Shown: piece after piece, positions 31,801-45,877 of the stretch
Position numbering within the stretch: position 1 is the first letter of the stretch
Layout: every line of letters begins with the position of its first letter
Assembly (NCBI GenBank): GCA_027627225.1
Contig: CM051029.1
Span: 25,056,851-25,120,850 of the forward strand
Origin: Congeria kusceri
Lineage: Eukaryota > Mollusca > Bivalvia > Myida > Dreissenidae
Reading direction: 5' to 3'
Length of the DNA: 64,000 nt
Position numbers and translations under genes: made by a program
Notes under the pieces: model-generated
What the model was told of the DNA's origin: nothing
Seen by the model: only the letters and a program-made list of their open reading frames with translations
The model's database searches: none

Positions 31801-33818
31801 AAACTAAATATTCAGGATTACAACACAAGGCATTATGACATTAATGAGATAATTGTTGGAACTAATGCAAATTAATGTCAAAATGAAACTGAAAAACAAC
31901 ACGATGAACCTAATGGGTCTCGGATTGCCACTCCGAGGGACATTTTGCTTTAATTTTCAAATATTTACACCCCTAATGCCCCCTAGAGCAACCATCCCAT
32001 AAAATACAGCCCTAAATGGGGTCAAGGTGGCATCTGGCAGTTATTGTTCCAGTACAGTGTGTTTGTAAAAGTCCATTTTCAAAATCTTAGCAGAAGGCTA
32101 ATATTAGTTGAAGTTCTTTAAGAGAACCCAACCCTTTTAAATTTGAATAAAAACCACATTTTTCATAAGTCTGATCTATTTCGAGAAAGAACATGAAGTC
32201 CTATTACACTGGTTTGAAGATGTATTGAAAAAAATAATAAATTAATATGTCACATATAATGGCGTTTTGAGGCAAAAATTAAGACAGAAAAAAATGTACT
32301 TGGGTACGTCTGGAAAACATGATTTTAGCTCAGAATTAAGCATAAGTTTGAGTTTTAATAGGCATAGCAGATACAATATATTAAGTCAGAAGTGAAAACA
32401 ATCTTCATTGGCATTCTAAATGTTACAGAATAGGTTTTTAGTCAGTTTTGAACAATTGTTTTTTTTAAGTTTCTGCATTTTTGGGGGTAAAATCCATACA
32501 AATGTAACATTTCAGATGCCATTTGACCCCAGAAAAGGGTTTCTTTACATAACAATCAACAGATTTGACCTCCTGTCACACAACAACAAAAGAATTTGAC
32601 CCCATAATGTCAATGCCAGATATAAATTAACAGTCTCCTGTCACACCTGAACCTGTGGGTGGGGTCAGCCGCCTGCAATCTTCAATCTGTTCCAGGTACT
32701 CTCTGCTGAGTAATCTGTGAAAATAAAAAGGTTTTCTGTGCATGGTTTACTCAATATTGTGATTACTAGTGTAACTTAGATACAATAAGTGTACATATAC
32801 ACTAGTTTACTATGTTTTATTTACTGCGATAAGGCTAGTCGCTATGCCGGCTTCTGATTGTCGAGCTCATGTGCGAACAGTTCAGTTCTAAAACGGGTTG
32901 GAGAGTCCCAACAAGGGTTAAACTCTTGCTTTTCCTACTGGTGTTGATAAGAAGAATGCCAGGCGGGAAAAGAAAACATTAGATAGTAGAATACATGACA
33001 ATAATCATGTACTAACCTTAAAAAATACCGATGGTACGGGCACGACTGTGTCAGCTTTACGGCCCCGCCCCAACGCTCCAGTGTAGTTGACAAGTAAAGT
33101 AGTTTTGATGACTCGTCACTTCACCCAGACTTGTATACCAATGAGTTGATGGTTCCGGCTGAGGTCCTGGTTCTTTTCAACACTGCATTTGAAAAACATA
33201 CTCAAATTAAACCAAACTGTGATGGTGATTTAAATTTTGATGCCGCTATCTCCATTTGGTGGGGTCTAGGTTGGCGTGAGCGGCTAGTGTTTTATGCATG
33301 CATTTCATGTATTTATCAGCTGAAAGCCTGATTGAACTACAATTGCAAAATTACAGATGAAGTAAATAGGATCTGTTAACTTTGCAAATTAGGAAAATTG
33401 GTATTATTCAAAGTAGGCAGGTCGGACGGTCATCATGGCCAAAGCATCGGCCAGTGCGGACACGACCTTTGCGGCGCATTATTGTCAGTTACAGGTTCTT
33501 AAACTAAATATTCAGGATTACAACAAAAGGCATTATGACATTAATGAGATAATTGTTGGAACTAATGCAAATTAATGTCAAAATGAAACTGAAAAACAAC
33601 ACGATGAACATAATGGGTCTCGGATTGCCATCCGAGGGACATTTTGCTTTAATTTTCAAATATTTACCCCCCTAATGCCCCCTAGAGCAACCATCCCATA
33701 AAATACAGCCCTAAATGGGGTCAAGGTGGCATCTGGCAGTTATTGTTTCCAGTACAGTGTGTTTGTAAAAGTCCATTTTCAAAATCTTAGCAGAAGGCTA
33801 ATATTAGTTGAAGTTCTT
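28831..33818. repeat. Three tandem units of 1.59, 1.70 and 1.70 kb
   Basis: Units are 28831-30416, 30417-32114 and 32115-33818, nearly identical. Unit 1 lacks about 110 bp present in units 2 and 3 (after ggttcttaaacta) and 8 bp (aacgctcc, near 31373 and 33071). Each unit carries a 66-codon frame (29837, 31432 and 33131), preceded in the same frame in unit 1 by about 75 coding-like codons (from about KKNARREKKTLDS) with one TAA. Unit 3 also has a 46-codon frame from ATG 33435 (MAKASASADTTFAAHYC...). I do not recognise the peptides. It could be a decayed gene or element amplified by unequal exchange. Confidence 0.85.
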
Positions 33819-33821
33819 AAA

Positions 33822-34287
33822 GGTTACACATGCGCAAATAAATTCCTTCATTACATATAAAATATACAATGTTTGATTTCAATTTTCACCATGACCAAGC
33901 TACTTTCTAATATATCACCATACATCGTTGGAAAGATAAGGCCATAACCTTTTAAAAAAACAGCATGTCAACAAATTCTATGTGTTGTAACTCAACATTT
34001 TTACCTTAGAATAAACACACCGGTTTTGACGGGCATGGAGGCTGCCATTTTGTGCATGAATACATGGGCCAAAAGTTAGGAAGCTGGGAACCAATTATTT
34101 TAAAGTAGTGCCTAAAACTGTATTTTTTCTTATTTCTTACATATATAACTTTAAATTGATACCAAAACATATCATTTAAACTGTATTTTTAAAATCATAT
34201 GCATTATACACTGAACCATATGTGTTTATTATCTAACTGACAGCATGTAACCCTGGGGATTAGACTTCCGATTTGTTGTAATTTGAC
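33822..34287. repeat. 0.47-kb direct repeat, right copy
   Basis: Near-identical partner of 28362-28830, with small differences such as a 4-base deletion near 33850. Confidence 0.85.
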
Positions 34288-34324
34288 CTAAAGCGTTGAC
34301 CGTATAAACTTGTCGATATCCGGC

Positions 34325-35305
34325 AGTTGACGACGATGTTAGGTTGTTTACCCTCGGCACTTCGCTTTTAAACCATTGCCCGAGCACACTGTTTAACATA
34401 GTATAACAGTTATTATAACAATTCCACTATCGGAATTCGCAACGTATATAGATTGCAGTGTGGATACGGTGCCATAATATTAAAAATCTGTGTGGGAATA
34501 CAAATCTCAGTTTATATAATACACAATAGTGTTAAAAAAACCCACCATTTAAATGGTACTATATTTATAACACAACGTTATATATTTACATTATTGTGTA
34601 TGTTACTTTGTAAAATATTCACTATTTATTATCATTACTAAGTATTATGTGTTGGAAATGTATGTATATAAGAATACAAAGTAGCAATAAAACAGCTTAG
34701 TTTCCGTGCAAAAAAGACATTAAAACGGATTGACCTATTTAGAATGACAAGGGAAAATCGGTCGACCAATCGGAATTGGGGTAGTGCGCGTGACGTCACA
34801 GTCAAGGTTATTGCTGTCGTGTTAACGTTTATAAAATTTTTAATGAGTTTGGGGGTTAAAATGAAAGTTAATAAGTAACTTTTTGACTTGGAATTGCAAT
34901 TATCATATACCACAGGGGTCATACTATAGCATATTAGAACATACATGGATTTGGAGAACGATAAAATGTAAACTTTATGTGGTAAAGTAATTGAGAATTG
35001 AAAACCGCTCACGCGGTGACTTTCTACAAAAAGTGTCCAAGTTTTGGCTTTAATAATTATTCTATTATAACATATTTTGGTGAACCAACACATTGTATAG
35101 GTAATAAATTTATAAAATAATTAAGTTAGAAAGAGTAAATGGACTAGGAATATGCTAAACGGTGGAAATCTGCAGATTGGAGTTGTTTACCCTCGGGACT
35201 TCGGTTAAAAAGCATTGCCCGAGCACATTGCTTAACATATATACTTTGCTTATATTTGGCAATACATATATAAAACTTTCCACTGTGGGTGCGGTGCAAA
35301 TAATA
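34325..35305. repeat. Paired repeat ends around a low-copy segment
   Basis: The phrase ggttgtttaccctcggcact with cattgcccgagcacactg occurs near 34332 and again, diverged, near 35183. Each is followed by a gtgtgg/gtgggtgcggtgc motif. The stretch starting aaaacggattgacct (34724) reappears at 48352. It is probably a decayed dispersed element, and no protein is evident. Confidence 0.5.
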
Positions 35306-38300
35306 ACAAGAGGGCCATGATGGCCCTAGGTCGCTCACCTCAGTTTAAGGCATCATAATGGCTAATAACAAGAGGGCAAAATGGCACTAAACCCCTTACC
35401 AGAGTATACAAATTTGGGCCTTGCAGGTTCAGAAGTTTGTTAAGTCTATATAAACCATGTGACCCACAGGGCGTGGCCACTTTGTACCCCAGGGGCATAA
35501 TTTGCAAAATATATGTAGTGGACCATTATTCAATGTTATATACCAAACATGAAAACACTGGGCCTTGCGGTTTCAGAAGAGAAGATTTTAAAGTCATTTT
35601 GCTATTTAAATGTATATAAACCATGTGACCCCCAGGGGCATCATTGGAACAATCTGTGTAGAAGACCACTCCACAATGTTTCACGCAAAATATAAATCCT
35701 CTGGGCCTTACAGTTTCAACAAGGAAAATGTTAAAGGCCCACTTGCCATATAAGTCTACATAAACCATGTGACACCCGGGTCATGGCCACTTTTTACCCA
35801 AGGGGCATACTTTGAACAATCTTTGTAGAGGTCTACTATACGATGTTACATATCAAATACAAAAACACTCCGGTTTCAGGGGAGATTTTAAAGTCATTTT
35901 GCTATTTAAGTCTATATAAATAATGTGACCCCCAGGGCAAGGCCAATTTTGACCCCTGGGACATCATTTGAACAATCTTTGTAGAGGACAACTATACAAT
36001 GTTACATACCAAATATGAAACCTCTGGGCCTTACGGTTTCAGAGGAGAAGATTTTTAAAGTCATTTTGCTAATGAAGTCTATATAAACCATGTGACCCCC
36101 GGGGTAGCCCAGTTTGACCCCAGTGGCATAATTTGAAGAATATTTGTAGAGGACCACTATACAACGTTACAACCAAATATGAATCCTCTGGGCCTTGCAG
36201 TTTCAGAGGAGAAGATTTTTGAAGTCATTTTGCTATTTAAGTCTATATAAACCATGTGACCCCCGGGTTGTTCACAGTTTTGACCACAGGGGCATCATTT
36301 TAACAATCTTTGTAGAGGACCACTACCGTAATTACTCAGTCATAAGTCGAGATTGTAAGCCTCTTAAATCGTGGTTATAAAGTACATTCGACCAGGGTTG
36401 GCATAATACATACTAATACTGAGTTTCTACATTATAAATACATATCTATTAACAAGTATATACTGTTAAGTTACATTGTTTATTTCTATTTCATGTGGAA
36501 ACATATTGATAATTTCTTTTCTTTTTCACAAAATTTAAGTTTGATTTTTTGGTCAGTCTGGACAATACATTATTGCTTGGCATCTGTGGTTGAACTCTCA
36601 TTCATTTTATTTTTCTCAGTATATACTAGTGTATAATGTAACAGAATTATGTTTATGAAAGAAAAAGAACAAATGAATGTATAAGAGATATTTGACAATT
36701 CTAACATATTTTTATGTTATAAAATATATTTTAGTCAATATCATGTTGCAACAAGACCCTATTGCAGCCCCATGCAGTACATTAAATTAATGACATAATA
36801 TTGTGATATCATTTATGACCCATCCACAATATGTACACCCTCTTAAACAAACACAAACATTGATTGAATTGACAGATGCAAGTGCTAAAAAAACAATTAA
36901 ACTGGACCCCTTGAATAAACATTAGACCTATCGCAATGAGGGGTCAGGCAAAGGCCCATGTCAAGTAGGGGCCTTCTCCAAACCATGAAAACATGCATTG
37001 ATTGGCACCTTAAGTGTCTGATTTCTGCTGTTAATTGTGCATCAGTATAAAAATAATTATTCTTTATTGCTTCATCATTATTAATCATGCTTTGAAAGTG
37101 AAAAAAAAATAATGTAAGTAATGAAAATAGAAGATAAAAGTGATTTGTCCAGTAATCCCAGGTATTGCCCAATATCAGATTATAATAATATTGACCAGGC
37201 TGGGGTTATTGTCCAGACAGAGAAGGCCTCCCTAAGTTTTATTGTTTACACAAAAAAAGAGAATAGTTCAATGCAAGAAAAAAAGAAGGATGAATAACTC
37301 AAATAAGTGTAGACATATTTCAATATCAAGTAGAATCATTTCACAAACATTATAGAAAATATATGATCAGCGTTGCCAAAAAAAAAATGAATGAATGAAC
37401 CAGTGGATATGCGCAGGCACTTACAAAAATACTGTAACTATGCATATACTGGATCTGCAAAACTAAACAAGTCATTTTCCGTATGACATAAGTTAACTGA
37501 GCATTTAGATTTATAAAAATTAAAACTGCAAATTAACTGAAAAAATAGTATTGCCCAGCATTACCCACTTTCAGAGAATTGACCGGAGCGGGCAAAACCG
37601 GTAAAACCCGCCGGGAAAACCCGGGGGTGGATAATTCGTGCCAAACCTGTATTCGACTCATGAGGCAGTTCAAAAAAAATCGTAGCATATTATATTGAAA
37701 TATTTGTCATTCCTTACTTGCATATTTGCTAATCCACACACTATAATCCATTCATATTTATCACAGTTTGCCCTTTCTATTAATTACCGACAATTACGAC
37801 AAAATGCATAACTGTTTCATTATTAAATACGATGCAAACTGTGAAAGAAATTATCTACTCTATTTTAATTGACTTAATTTCCCCACTTTAGGCCCCAGCT
37901 AGACCATCAGGGACCAATAAAAAATCAATAAACCTGCAGTTGAAACCCATGATTTTTGTGTATAGAATATTGATAAAATTAAACTGGCTGGAACCGGTTT
38001 TTGTGTACATCAAGATCTGTTAAAGAGGATTTGATAGTGATTTCAGCTTCAATGCATTTACTGCAGACTGTACCATATACCTACTTATTAGGGCATACTC
38101 TGGCCAATTTTCAGATGGTGTTTTATGATCATTCTAACTCGACTTATGGAATTATTATTATTAGAAATACGTTTCTGCAATGAATTTTAACTTCTTGACT
38201 TATGAGACATTTATACTTATGACTGGGTATTTACGGTATGCAATGTTACATACCAAATATAAAACCTCTAGGCCTTGAGATTTCAGAGATTTTTAAAGTC

Positions 38301-39813
38301 ATTCTGCTATTTACATTTGTAAGTCAATATAAACCATGTGACACCCGGGGTGTGGACAGTTTTTACCTCAGGGGCATTATTTGAACAAAGTTTCTAGAGG
38401 ACCACTATACAATGTTACATACCAAATATAAAACCTCTCTGTCAAGCGGTTTTAGAGAAGATCTTAAGTTTGATATTTTATAAGTTTGGTATTTTAAGTC
38501 TATATAAACCATGTGACCCCTGCGGTGTGGCCAGTTTTCAACCCAGGGGCATGATTTGAACAATCTTTGGGCCTTGCAGTTTCAAAGGAGAAGATTTTAA
38601 AGTCATTTGGCTATTTAAGTCTGAATAAATCATGTGACCCCCGGGGTGTGGCCAATTTTGACCCCAGGGGGATCATTTGAACAATCTTTGTAAAGGAGCA
38701 CTATTCAATGTTACCAACCAAATATGAAACCTCTAGGCCTTGAAGTTTCAGAGGAGAAGATTTTTGAAGTCATTTTGCTATTTAAGTCTATATAAATCAT
38801 GTGACCCCCGGGGTGTGGCCAATTTTGACTCCAGGAGCATAATTTGAACAACATTTGTAGAGAACCTCTATACAATGTTGAATACCGAATATGAAACCTC
38901 TGGGCCTTGCGGTTTTAGAGAAGAAGATTTTTAAAGTTATTTTGCTATTTAAGTTTATGCAAACGATGTGACACCCGGGGTGTGGCCATTTTTGACCCCA
39001 GGGGCATCATTTGAACAATCTCTGTAGAGGACCACTATACAATGTTAGGTCTTGCGAATTCAGAGGAGAAGATTTTTGAAGTTATTTTGCTATACAGGTT
39101 TATATAAACCATGTGACCCCCGGGGCGTGGCCAGTTTTCACCCCAGGGGGATTATTTGAACAATCTTTGTAGAGGACCACTAGAGGATGTCACATATCAA
39201 ATATGAAAGCTCTGAGCCTTGCGGTTTCATAGGAGATTTTTTAAGTTATTTTGCTATACAAGTCTATATAAATCATGTGACCCCCGGGGCGTGGCCAGTT
39301 TTGACCACAGAGGCATTATTTGAAAAATCTTTATAAAGAAGCACTATACAATGTTGAATACCAAATATGAAACCTCTGGGCCTTGCGGTTTTAGAGAAGA
39401 TTTTTGAAGTCATTTTCTACATAAGTCTATATAAACAATGTGACCCCCGGGGCATGGCCAGTTTTGACCCCAGGGGCATCATTTGAACAATCTTTGTAGA
39501 GGACCACTATACAATGTTACATACCAAATATGAAACCTCTGGGCCTTGCTGTTTCAGAGGAGGTTTTTAAAGTTTTTACTTTTAAAATCTATTTTTAGCT
39601 CTGGTGACCTACATATGCAGTGGACCGGAAAGATTTGAACAACTTTGAAAGAGGTCCACCCAAGGATCATTCCTGTGAATTTTGGTGAAAATCTGCCAAA
39701 CGGTTTATGAGGAGATGTTGTTTAAATGAACAGTTGACGACGCACGCACACACGACGGACAACGGGCGATCACAAAGCTCACCATGAGCACTTTGTGCTC
39801 AGGTGAGCTAAAA
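35306..39813. repeat. Tandem-unit element with inverted-type ends, interrupted by an insertion
   Basis: The left end is aacaagagggccatgatggc then taggtcgctcacct; the right end is ctcaggtgagcta. Units of about 165-185 bp contain accatgtgacccccggggtg, atcatttgaacaatctttgt, ggaccactatacaatgttac and ctctgggccttgcggtttca. There are several units on each side of the 36326-38236 insertion. I know this style from bivalve genomes. Confidence 0.8.
36326..38236. mobile_element. 1911-bp non-autonomous TIR transposon with TA target duplication
   Basis: The left end CCGTAATTACTCAGTCATAA is matched by the inverse of the right end, CCGTAAATACCCAGTCATAA. TA flanks both sides, and removing the element restores the host unit ccacta-tRcaatgtt. 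Extra cataagtcgag copies sit just inside the ends. No transposase frame is visible. The TA duplication fits Tc1/mariner or pogo-type elements. Confidence 0.75.
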
Positions 39814-42347
39814 ATCTATGCTTAAAAATGGAATACTTGTAAGTCAATAACTTACATGAAACATGAAAGCACACTGTTCTTGTATCAGGAGACAACTACC
39901 AGGGTATACACAGTTTAAAGGGGAGCAATAACCTTTTATTTGTCAACAGGAGTTACCTCCCTCATACTAATAAAGAGTTCAACTGTAAAACCTTATGTGA
40001 ATGTATAATTGGCTATTTTATTTGTAAATATGTTGTATATTAGGGCAATAGGACTAAATGGGTATAGCATACTTTGAACAGGGGAAAAAATAAAGGATGG
40101 AAACTGAGTTTGATCCATACTAACATGAGAAAGTGGAAATTGCCCAACTAAAATAAGAATGAAATGGGGGGAACACATTATTTTATGTGAATCACCATTT
40201 ATCTAGACCCATTATGCAGCAAATGCTGCAACGGAATTGTTGGAGTCTTGTTTACTTAGAGATCTGGGTAAGTTCGGTAATAATTACCATATACTATATG
40301 TCGTAATAAATTTAAAAACCAATGTGCGAATACACATGGGACAGTATTTACAATAACGACAACAAACAATGTTAATTATTTCCAGATCACTAAGTGGTTC
40401 AGCATTGTTTAACAATATCTGTGTTATTTGCATGTCTTTACATATCAAGATAGAGAAAATAGGTTAAGATATGCTTTCTAGCCTTTATTAATTATAATTT
40501 AATTAATAGGAAGTTAAGTAATATAAGACTACTAAAGTACCTTGCATCTGTAAGTATATGTTGTTGGTATGTAGTATTTTTATATTTATTTTAATGATGG
40601 ATGTTACAATTGCATGACGTGCTTTTAACTAATGCTGAGCTCTTGTAGACAGGGAATATAACTTATTGCTCCAACCTCAGACCCTGTCCATTGAGATTTA
40701 TACAAGATTGTTGGGCTATTTAGTGGAATGTAACCTGCCCCAGGGTGATAATTTAAGATCAAGAACAAACATAAAAGGATGAGAATCCAATATACAGTAA
40801 AATTAGGATAAAACATATATTACATCCTTCCGGCACTATCAAACGGCTTGCTTTTTAGGGCCTTTAAAAATAACACAGATAAAACAAGATATAACTAATA
40901 AAAGGAACTGACAAGGCTGTACAATTATATACAGATAAAAGGGAATCACCCTGACGGCACATGAAAGGAAGACTTTGTCTCGTTCTTGATTTTAAAAGAA
41001 GGGGTAGCACCGGCGGGGAAGGGAATTTTGGCCGGCAGTGCTAGAGAGGTATTTTGAGATATTGGGACCAGGGGGGGCACACAGGATTACATGATTTACA
41101 TAGATAGGGACACTTAAAAGAGGTAGTTTAACACATTAAAAGCTAAAATGTAAATAGACCCTGCTATAAAAGAGTTCTTCATTAAAAGTATGCAGAATAC
41201 TGCATTTAAGAATAACTGCAGAGGATCTCATTATGTAATATCACACAGAATTTATGTCAAAATTGATCATTATTAACAATATGGTTAAAATACTTGCCAA
41301 CAATTAAGAAACTTACTACCCATGTGAGTTACAACAATATATAATACACATTAAAAGATTGATAACTGGGTCCTCCCCAGTTAATATAAAATCTGTAATA
41401 AAATGGGGTTTATTAATACTTGACAATAGTAAACGGGGCAAACTGCTTTACTAGAAAATGGCTTAAAATAAGGAATCCTTGGTCAATCAGATTGGCAATG
41501 GTTGAGTGAGGGCTCCGTTAGCAACAGAGACATATATAATAACATGGTATTTAAATTAAGACATGTGTTACTATCTTTCTGTGCGCCCGGCCCAGCACGG
41601 CTCATGTTAGACCTCGGAGGGAAAGGGGGGAAAGGAAATGGAGTAGGGGGATTCCTGCAGCTATTAGAATATTGTATATTGTTCCACTGAAAACAATAAT
41701 CTACAAATTAAGTTAAGTTAAAATGGCATATATTAGTTAATTTGCCTGAGGTCCAGGAGGTATACATTTAAATTATCAATAAGAATGTGCACAATATATG
41801 AGCACAAAATATGAAGAAGTCAAAAGTAGAACCGCTTTAACCATATAACACAGGCAAATATATTTAAATTGTAACTAAGAGTACGGTACTGTTGACCATT
41901 GAGATAGCCAGTATTGCACAATATAAACACTGGCTGGGTTTAACCCTCTAAATGCCCTACTCAGCATTGTTTATTATTGTCCCAGTGTACTGGGTAAGAT
42001 ATGTGGTTTTTTAAGAGTTATCTCCCATGATGGGAAGATATAGAGGTGTATAAAGAATTTTGTTATGCAGGAATTATCTGCCCTTCAGTAGGTTGAATAT
42101 CACCAATTCCCCATAAATATGGGGTTGTAATGTACTACAAAGAGAATTTAGTGTATTACACACTGGAAGACAGTAAATAAATTTAATTATTGCTAAAAAG
42201 GAAAGCACTGTACAGTAAGAAGCTATTCAGTGATATAAGTAAGTTATTAAATCACCTGAGTCTCCCCAGATATGGGAAAATGTCTATTGAATTTAAGTTT
42301 TTAAAATAGAATGTGTTCTTATTAAGCTGCAGGACCCCTATTTGAAT

Positions 42348-43370
42348 TTATATTTTATCTGTAATCTGGCAGTCCACAAGATATGTTGCCAGAGATTTGT
42401 ACACTGGTAATTTATTTTTGCCAGTAGGATTTAAGATATTATTAAGAGTAAAATCAATGTTTAAATTGGAAAAATTGGATTTAAGCTGTTCTCTCCGAGT
42501 AGAGAACTGGGGGCACTGTGTCAGCAGGTGGTCGGCTGTGAAGGGGATCCCACATTGAGGACAGAGAGGGTCCAGCTTTAAAATATACTTTCCCACACTA
42601 GCAGCCAAAAGACTTGTCCCCATTCTCCGTCGGCTAATGCATTTGTCAATAATGATATTGGAAGAATATTGATGTGGCCGACTGAGGGTTTTCTGGGCAA
42701 TGGTGAAAGGGGCTTTATATGAAGTGTTAGCGGGTGGCATATTGTTCCACTCCTGCATCACATAGGCCTTGGCCCGGGAGTATATTTCTGTTTGGGCTAG
42801 TGGGACCCCTAATATTAACCTTTTGAGGCCCTCCTTAGCCTCCCTGTCTGCCTGATCATTCCCCGGGATGTCGACATGTGCTGGGCACCAAACTAAGGTT
42901 ACCTGTAAAGATTTGTCTAGGCACTTTTGATTCAGTTCAAAAAGTTCATTTAAAATATCAGGCCTAGACCTGCTATTTCTATTTTTGATGGACTCTAGTG
43001 ATGATAAAGAGTCCGAGAAAATAGCAGTTTTAGTTGGCTTGTTAACTAATATCTAGCACATTGCAAAGCTAATGGCCAAAAGTTCCGCTAAATATATAGA
43101 AAGATTGTTGCTGAGTCTGAATGTTCTTATAATGTTTTTGGAGGGAATTACGAATGAATTGGCTACCAAGCCAGTCAGGGCATTTGGAGCCGTCTGTATA
43201 AATTTTGAATGCTCAGCATACTGAATATTAATATAGTTGAGAGTTTCTGACCTCACGAGGTGCGGAGAGTCAGATTTCGTTACTATTGTAGATGCTGGTG
43301 CTGGCCCCAAATGGGAAGGCAACATGCTTGTATTTAAGCTCCCGGCCCCTGATAAAGGTGCCCGTCCCAA
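42348..43370 (-). pseudogene. LINE ORF2 RNase H and C-terminal Cys region
   Basis: One frame continues from 43370 to the stop at 42348, broken by a single TAG at 43055 (likely a Trp codon originally). It holds RNase H motifs IFSDSLSSLESI and HVDIPGNDQADREAK, then the Cys/His region CPQCGIPFTADHLLTQCPQF at the C-terminus. Confidence 0.85.
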
Positions 43371-44403
43371 ATAGCTTGTTAACGGGGTTTGAGCCGTGTC
43401 TGGTCTGTGTCCTGGCCCAATATTGGAGGGTTTGTTGTTTTCGGCGCAGGGTGAGGGGCAGCACTCCAGCCTCCTCCTCTAATTTACAACTCGGTGTACA
43501 CTGCAGTGCCCGTAGGGCTATCCTGAGGGCCTTGGTATTTTGAGGGCGTTTGGCGTAGCACATGTATAGATTTGGGCCCCATAATATATCTTTGGACAAA
43601 TAAGGGACTTGTAGAGAAGTAGGCTTTTTATCGGACCCGAAACCTGTGCCTCTTAACATCCTCATTAAATTTAAGTCCCTTTCGTACCGTTCTGCCAAAT
43701 ATTTGAAGTGGTGAATAAATGTTAACCGTTTATCTAGGTACCTACCTAGAAATTTCACCACTTTTTCAAAAATGATTTTAGTGCCGCCTAAAGTTAAGTC
43801 CAAAGAGTGCTGTTTTTGATTGCCAAACAGGATTCCTACTGTTTTAGTGGGTGAAATTTTGAATCCCAATTCAATGACCCATTTCCATATAGAGTCTAGC
43901 CCTGCTTGGGCCTTTTTTTGCAGGGTTGACAGCTTGGACCCCATTAACCATGTGCCGGAGTCATCGGCAAATTGGGAGATAACCATGCCTGATGATTTAA
44001 CGGTTTCAGGCAGGTCATTGACAATGATGGAGAACAGCAGGGAAGAGATGACAGACCCCTGAGGGGTGCCTCTTTCAGTTATTGCTTCGTCTGAACTCAC
44101 ACCATCGACTCTGACCTTGATTTTACGACCCTCAAGGAAAGCCCTTATATAGTGGAACCAGTGTCCGGTGATACCGTAATCAGCTAGCTTTGTTAAGATG
44201 CCGAAAGTCCAAGTTAAGTCGAAGGCAGCTTGAAGGTCCAAAAAGATTGCAAGTACTGACTGCCCTCGATTTTTAGCCAAAATAATGTCATGCTGTAGCC
44301 TAGCTAGCTGGTCTAGTATAGAACGCCCTTTCCTAAAGCCAGACTGGAAGGGGTTCAAAATATTTTTTGTTTCCAATAAGTGCTCAAGTCTATTTTTGAT
44401 CAT
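43270..44403 (-). pseudogene. LINE ORF2 reverse transcriptase core
   Basis: A 377-codon open stretch contains RT motifs in order: QSGFRKGRS, FLDLQAAFD (motif A), GTPQGSVISSLLFSIIVND (motif B) and FADDSGTW (motif C, FADD). The catalytic Asp residues are kept, but the ORF is broken on both sides, so the copy is inactive. Confidence 0.9.
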
Positions 44404-44416
44404 GATTTCTAATAAT

Positions 44417-45259
44417 TTACCAGCGTGTGAGACTTATTGGTCTATAAGATTTTGGATCTGATTTATCTTTTCCAGGTTTTGGTACCGGTATCACTATAGC
44501 CTGCTTCCACTCAGGTGGTATAAGACCCGTTGTGTACACCGTGTTGTACAATTCAAGCCAGAAATATAAAATGTGATCTGACATGTTCTTGAACATCAGA
44601 TAAGAAAGAGTCCTTCCTGCCACCAATGGCTGCTTTTAATTCCGAAAGAGAAAATTGTTGATTTAATGGGCAGTTATTATCCCCAGGCTCAGCTAAAATG
44701 TGTTTATTATGTGATTCAAACAGTTTTTGATGGTCCAAAGTTTCAGAGGGCAGGTTTGAATCACTAGATACAGATTTGAAATGTTGAACCAAAAATTGAG
44801 CCTTGTCTCTTGGGGTACAGGCAATTTCACCTTTAAATTTAAGTAGAGGCACAGGACATTACGTAATCACTTTGTGTGAATTTTTTGCCAAAACTGCTTT
44901 GAAGTAGAGTGTTTAGTATCAATGGATTCACAGAATTCTTTCCAATTTTGCTTTTTAGCTTCCAAAATGACATGTTTCGCAGTGTTTTCTAGAGACCTAT
45001 AATTTATAAGATCATGCTCCGCGAGATTTTTAGGGCTTTTTTCCTGTCCTGTACAGTATTGGCGCATTCATCGCTTCACCACGGTACTCATTTATTGCGT
45101 TTAATCTGGCCAGAAGAGACCGGTATGCTGCATTCAGCTATGGACAGCAGTTTGTTGGTAAGAGTTTTGCAAAATAGAAGAGGATCTTGAGTGTGAATGC
45201 CTACCAGGGATAGACAGGGTGACTAGTTGAGGGAAGTGGTCAGATCCTAGGCTATCGGG
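44417..45259 (-). pseudogene. LINE ORF2 linker and first reverse transcriptase motifs
   Basis: Fragments include TSKQFWQKIHTK, NQQFSLSELKAAIGGRKDS and the RT motif VPKPGKDKSDPKSYRPISLT. Frameshifts separate them, including one just after PISLT, where the expected GKLLE continues in another frame. Confidence 0.75.
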
Positions 45260-45877
45260 TTACGGTTCCCAGGCAGAAGTGCTAGAAATCTCAGGGCTGG
45301 CTATGGTGAGGTCTATATGAGTCATAGCTCCTGTGTAGTCAAGCCTGGTTGGCAAACCGTCATTGAGCAAAATGAGGTCTTGCTCTTCCAACCAGGCAGT
45401 GACTGCTTTACCTCCCGCATCAGATTTAGGGGAACCCCAAGCGGGGTGATGTGCATTAAAGTCCCCCATATAGATGACATCATGGGGTCCTTTAATGGTC
45501 CGTAATTGTGTGCTAATTTTATTGAAAAACACAAGATCACATCCTCTTGAGTATATGTTAACTAGGATAAGAGGTTGGTTCTTATTTATAATAACCTTAA
45601 TTGCCAGCACTTCGATAACAGCACTACCATCAGCTTTTAAAGAGTCATTCACACTCAATACCTCATAGTTGATGTTATTTTTTATGTAAAAGGCTAACCC
45701 ACCTGCAGAGTTATGGTTCAAGTTGCAGTGGTTTTTATACTCAATATTAAAGCCAGGAATAGTTTTATACTAACTGCCTTTAAATTTGGTTTCTTGTAAA
45801 ATTAAGACTTGTATGGATGGGTTTATGTCTAGAAAATGTTTAACTTCAGTATGTTTAACTGAAGACAAACCACCTTT

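Noticed and set aside
28362..34287. LTR retrotransposon interpretation of the two 0.47-kb direct repeats
   Set aside because: The repeats do not start TG or end CA, I see no tRNA primer site, polypurine tract, protease, RT or integrase, and the flanking bases show no target duplication.
34638..35093. Minus-strand 151-codon frame
   Set aside because: AT-rich, no recognisable motif, part of a dispersed repeat whose other copy (48344-48639) does not keep the frame.
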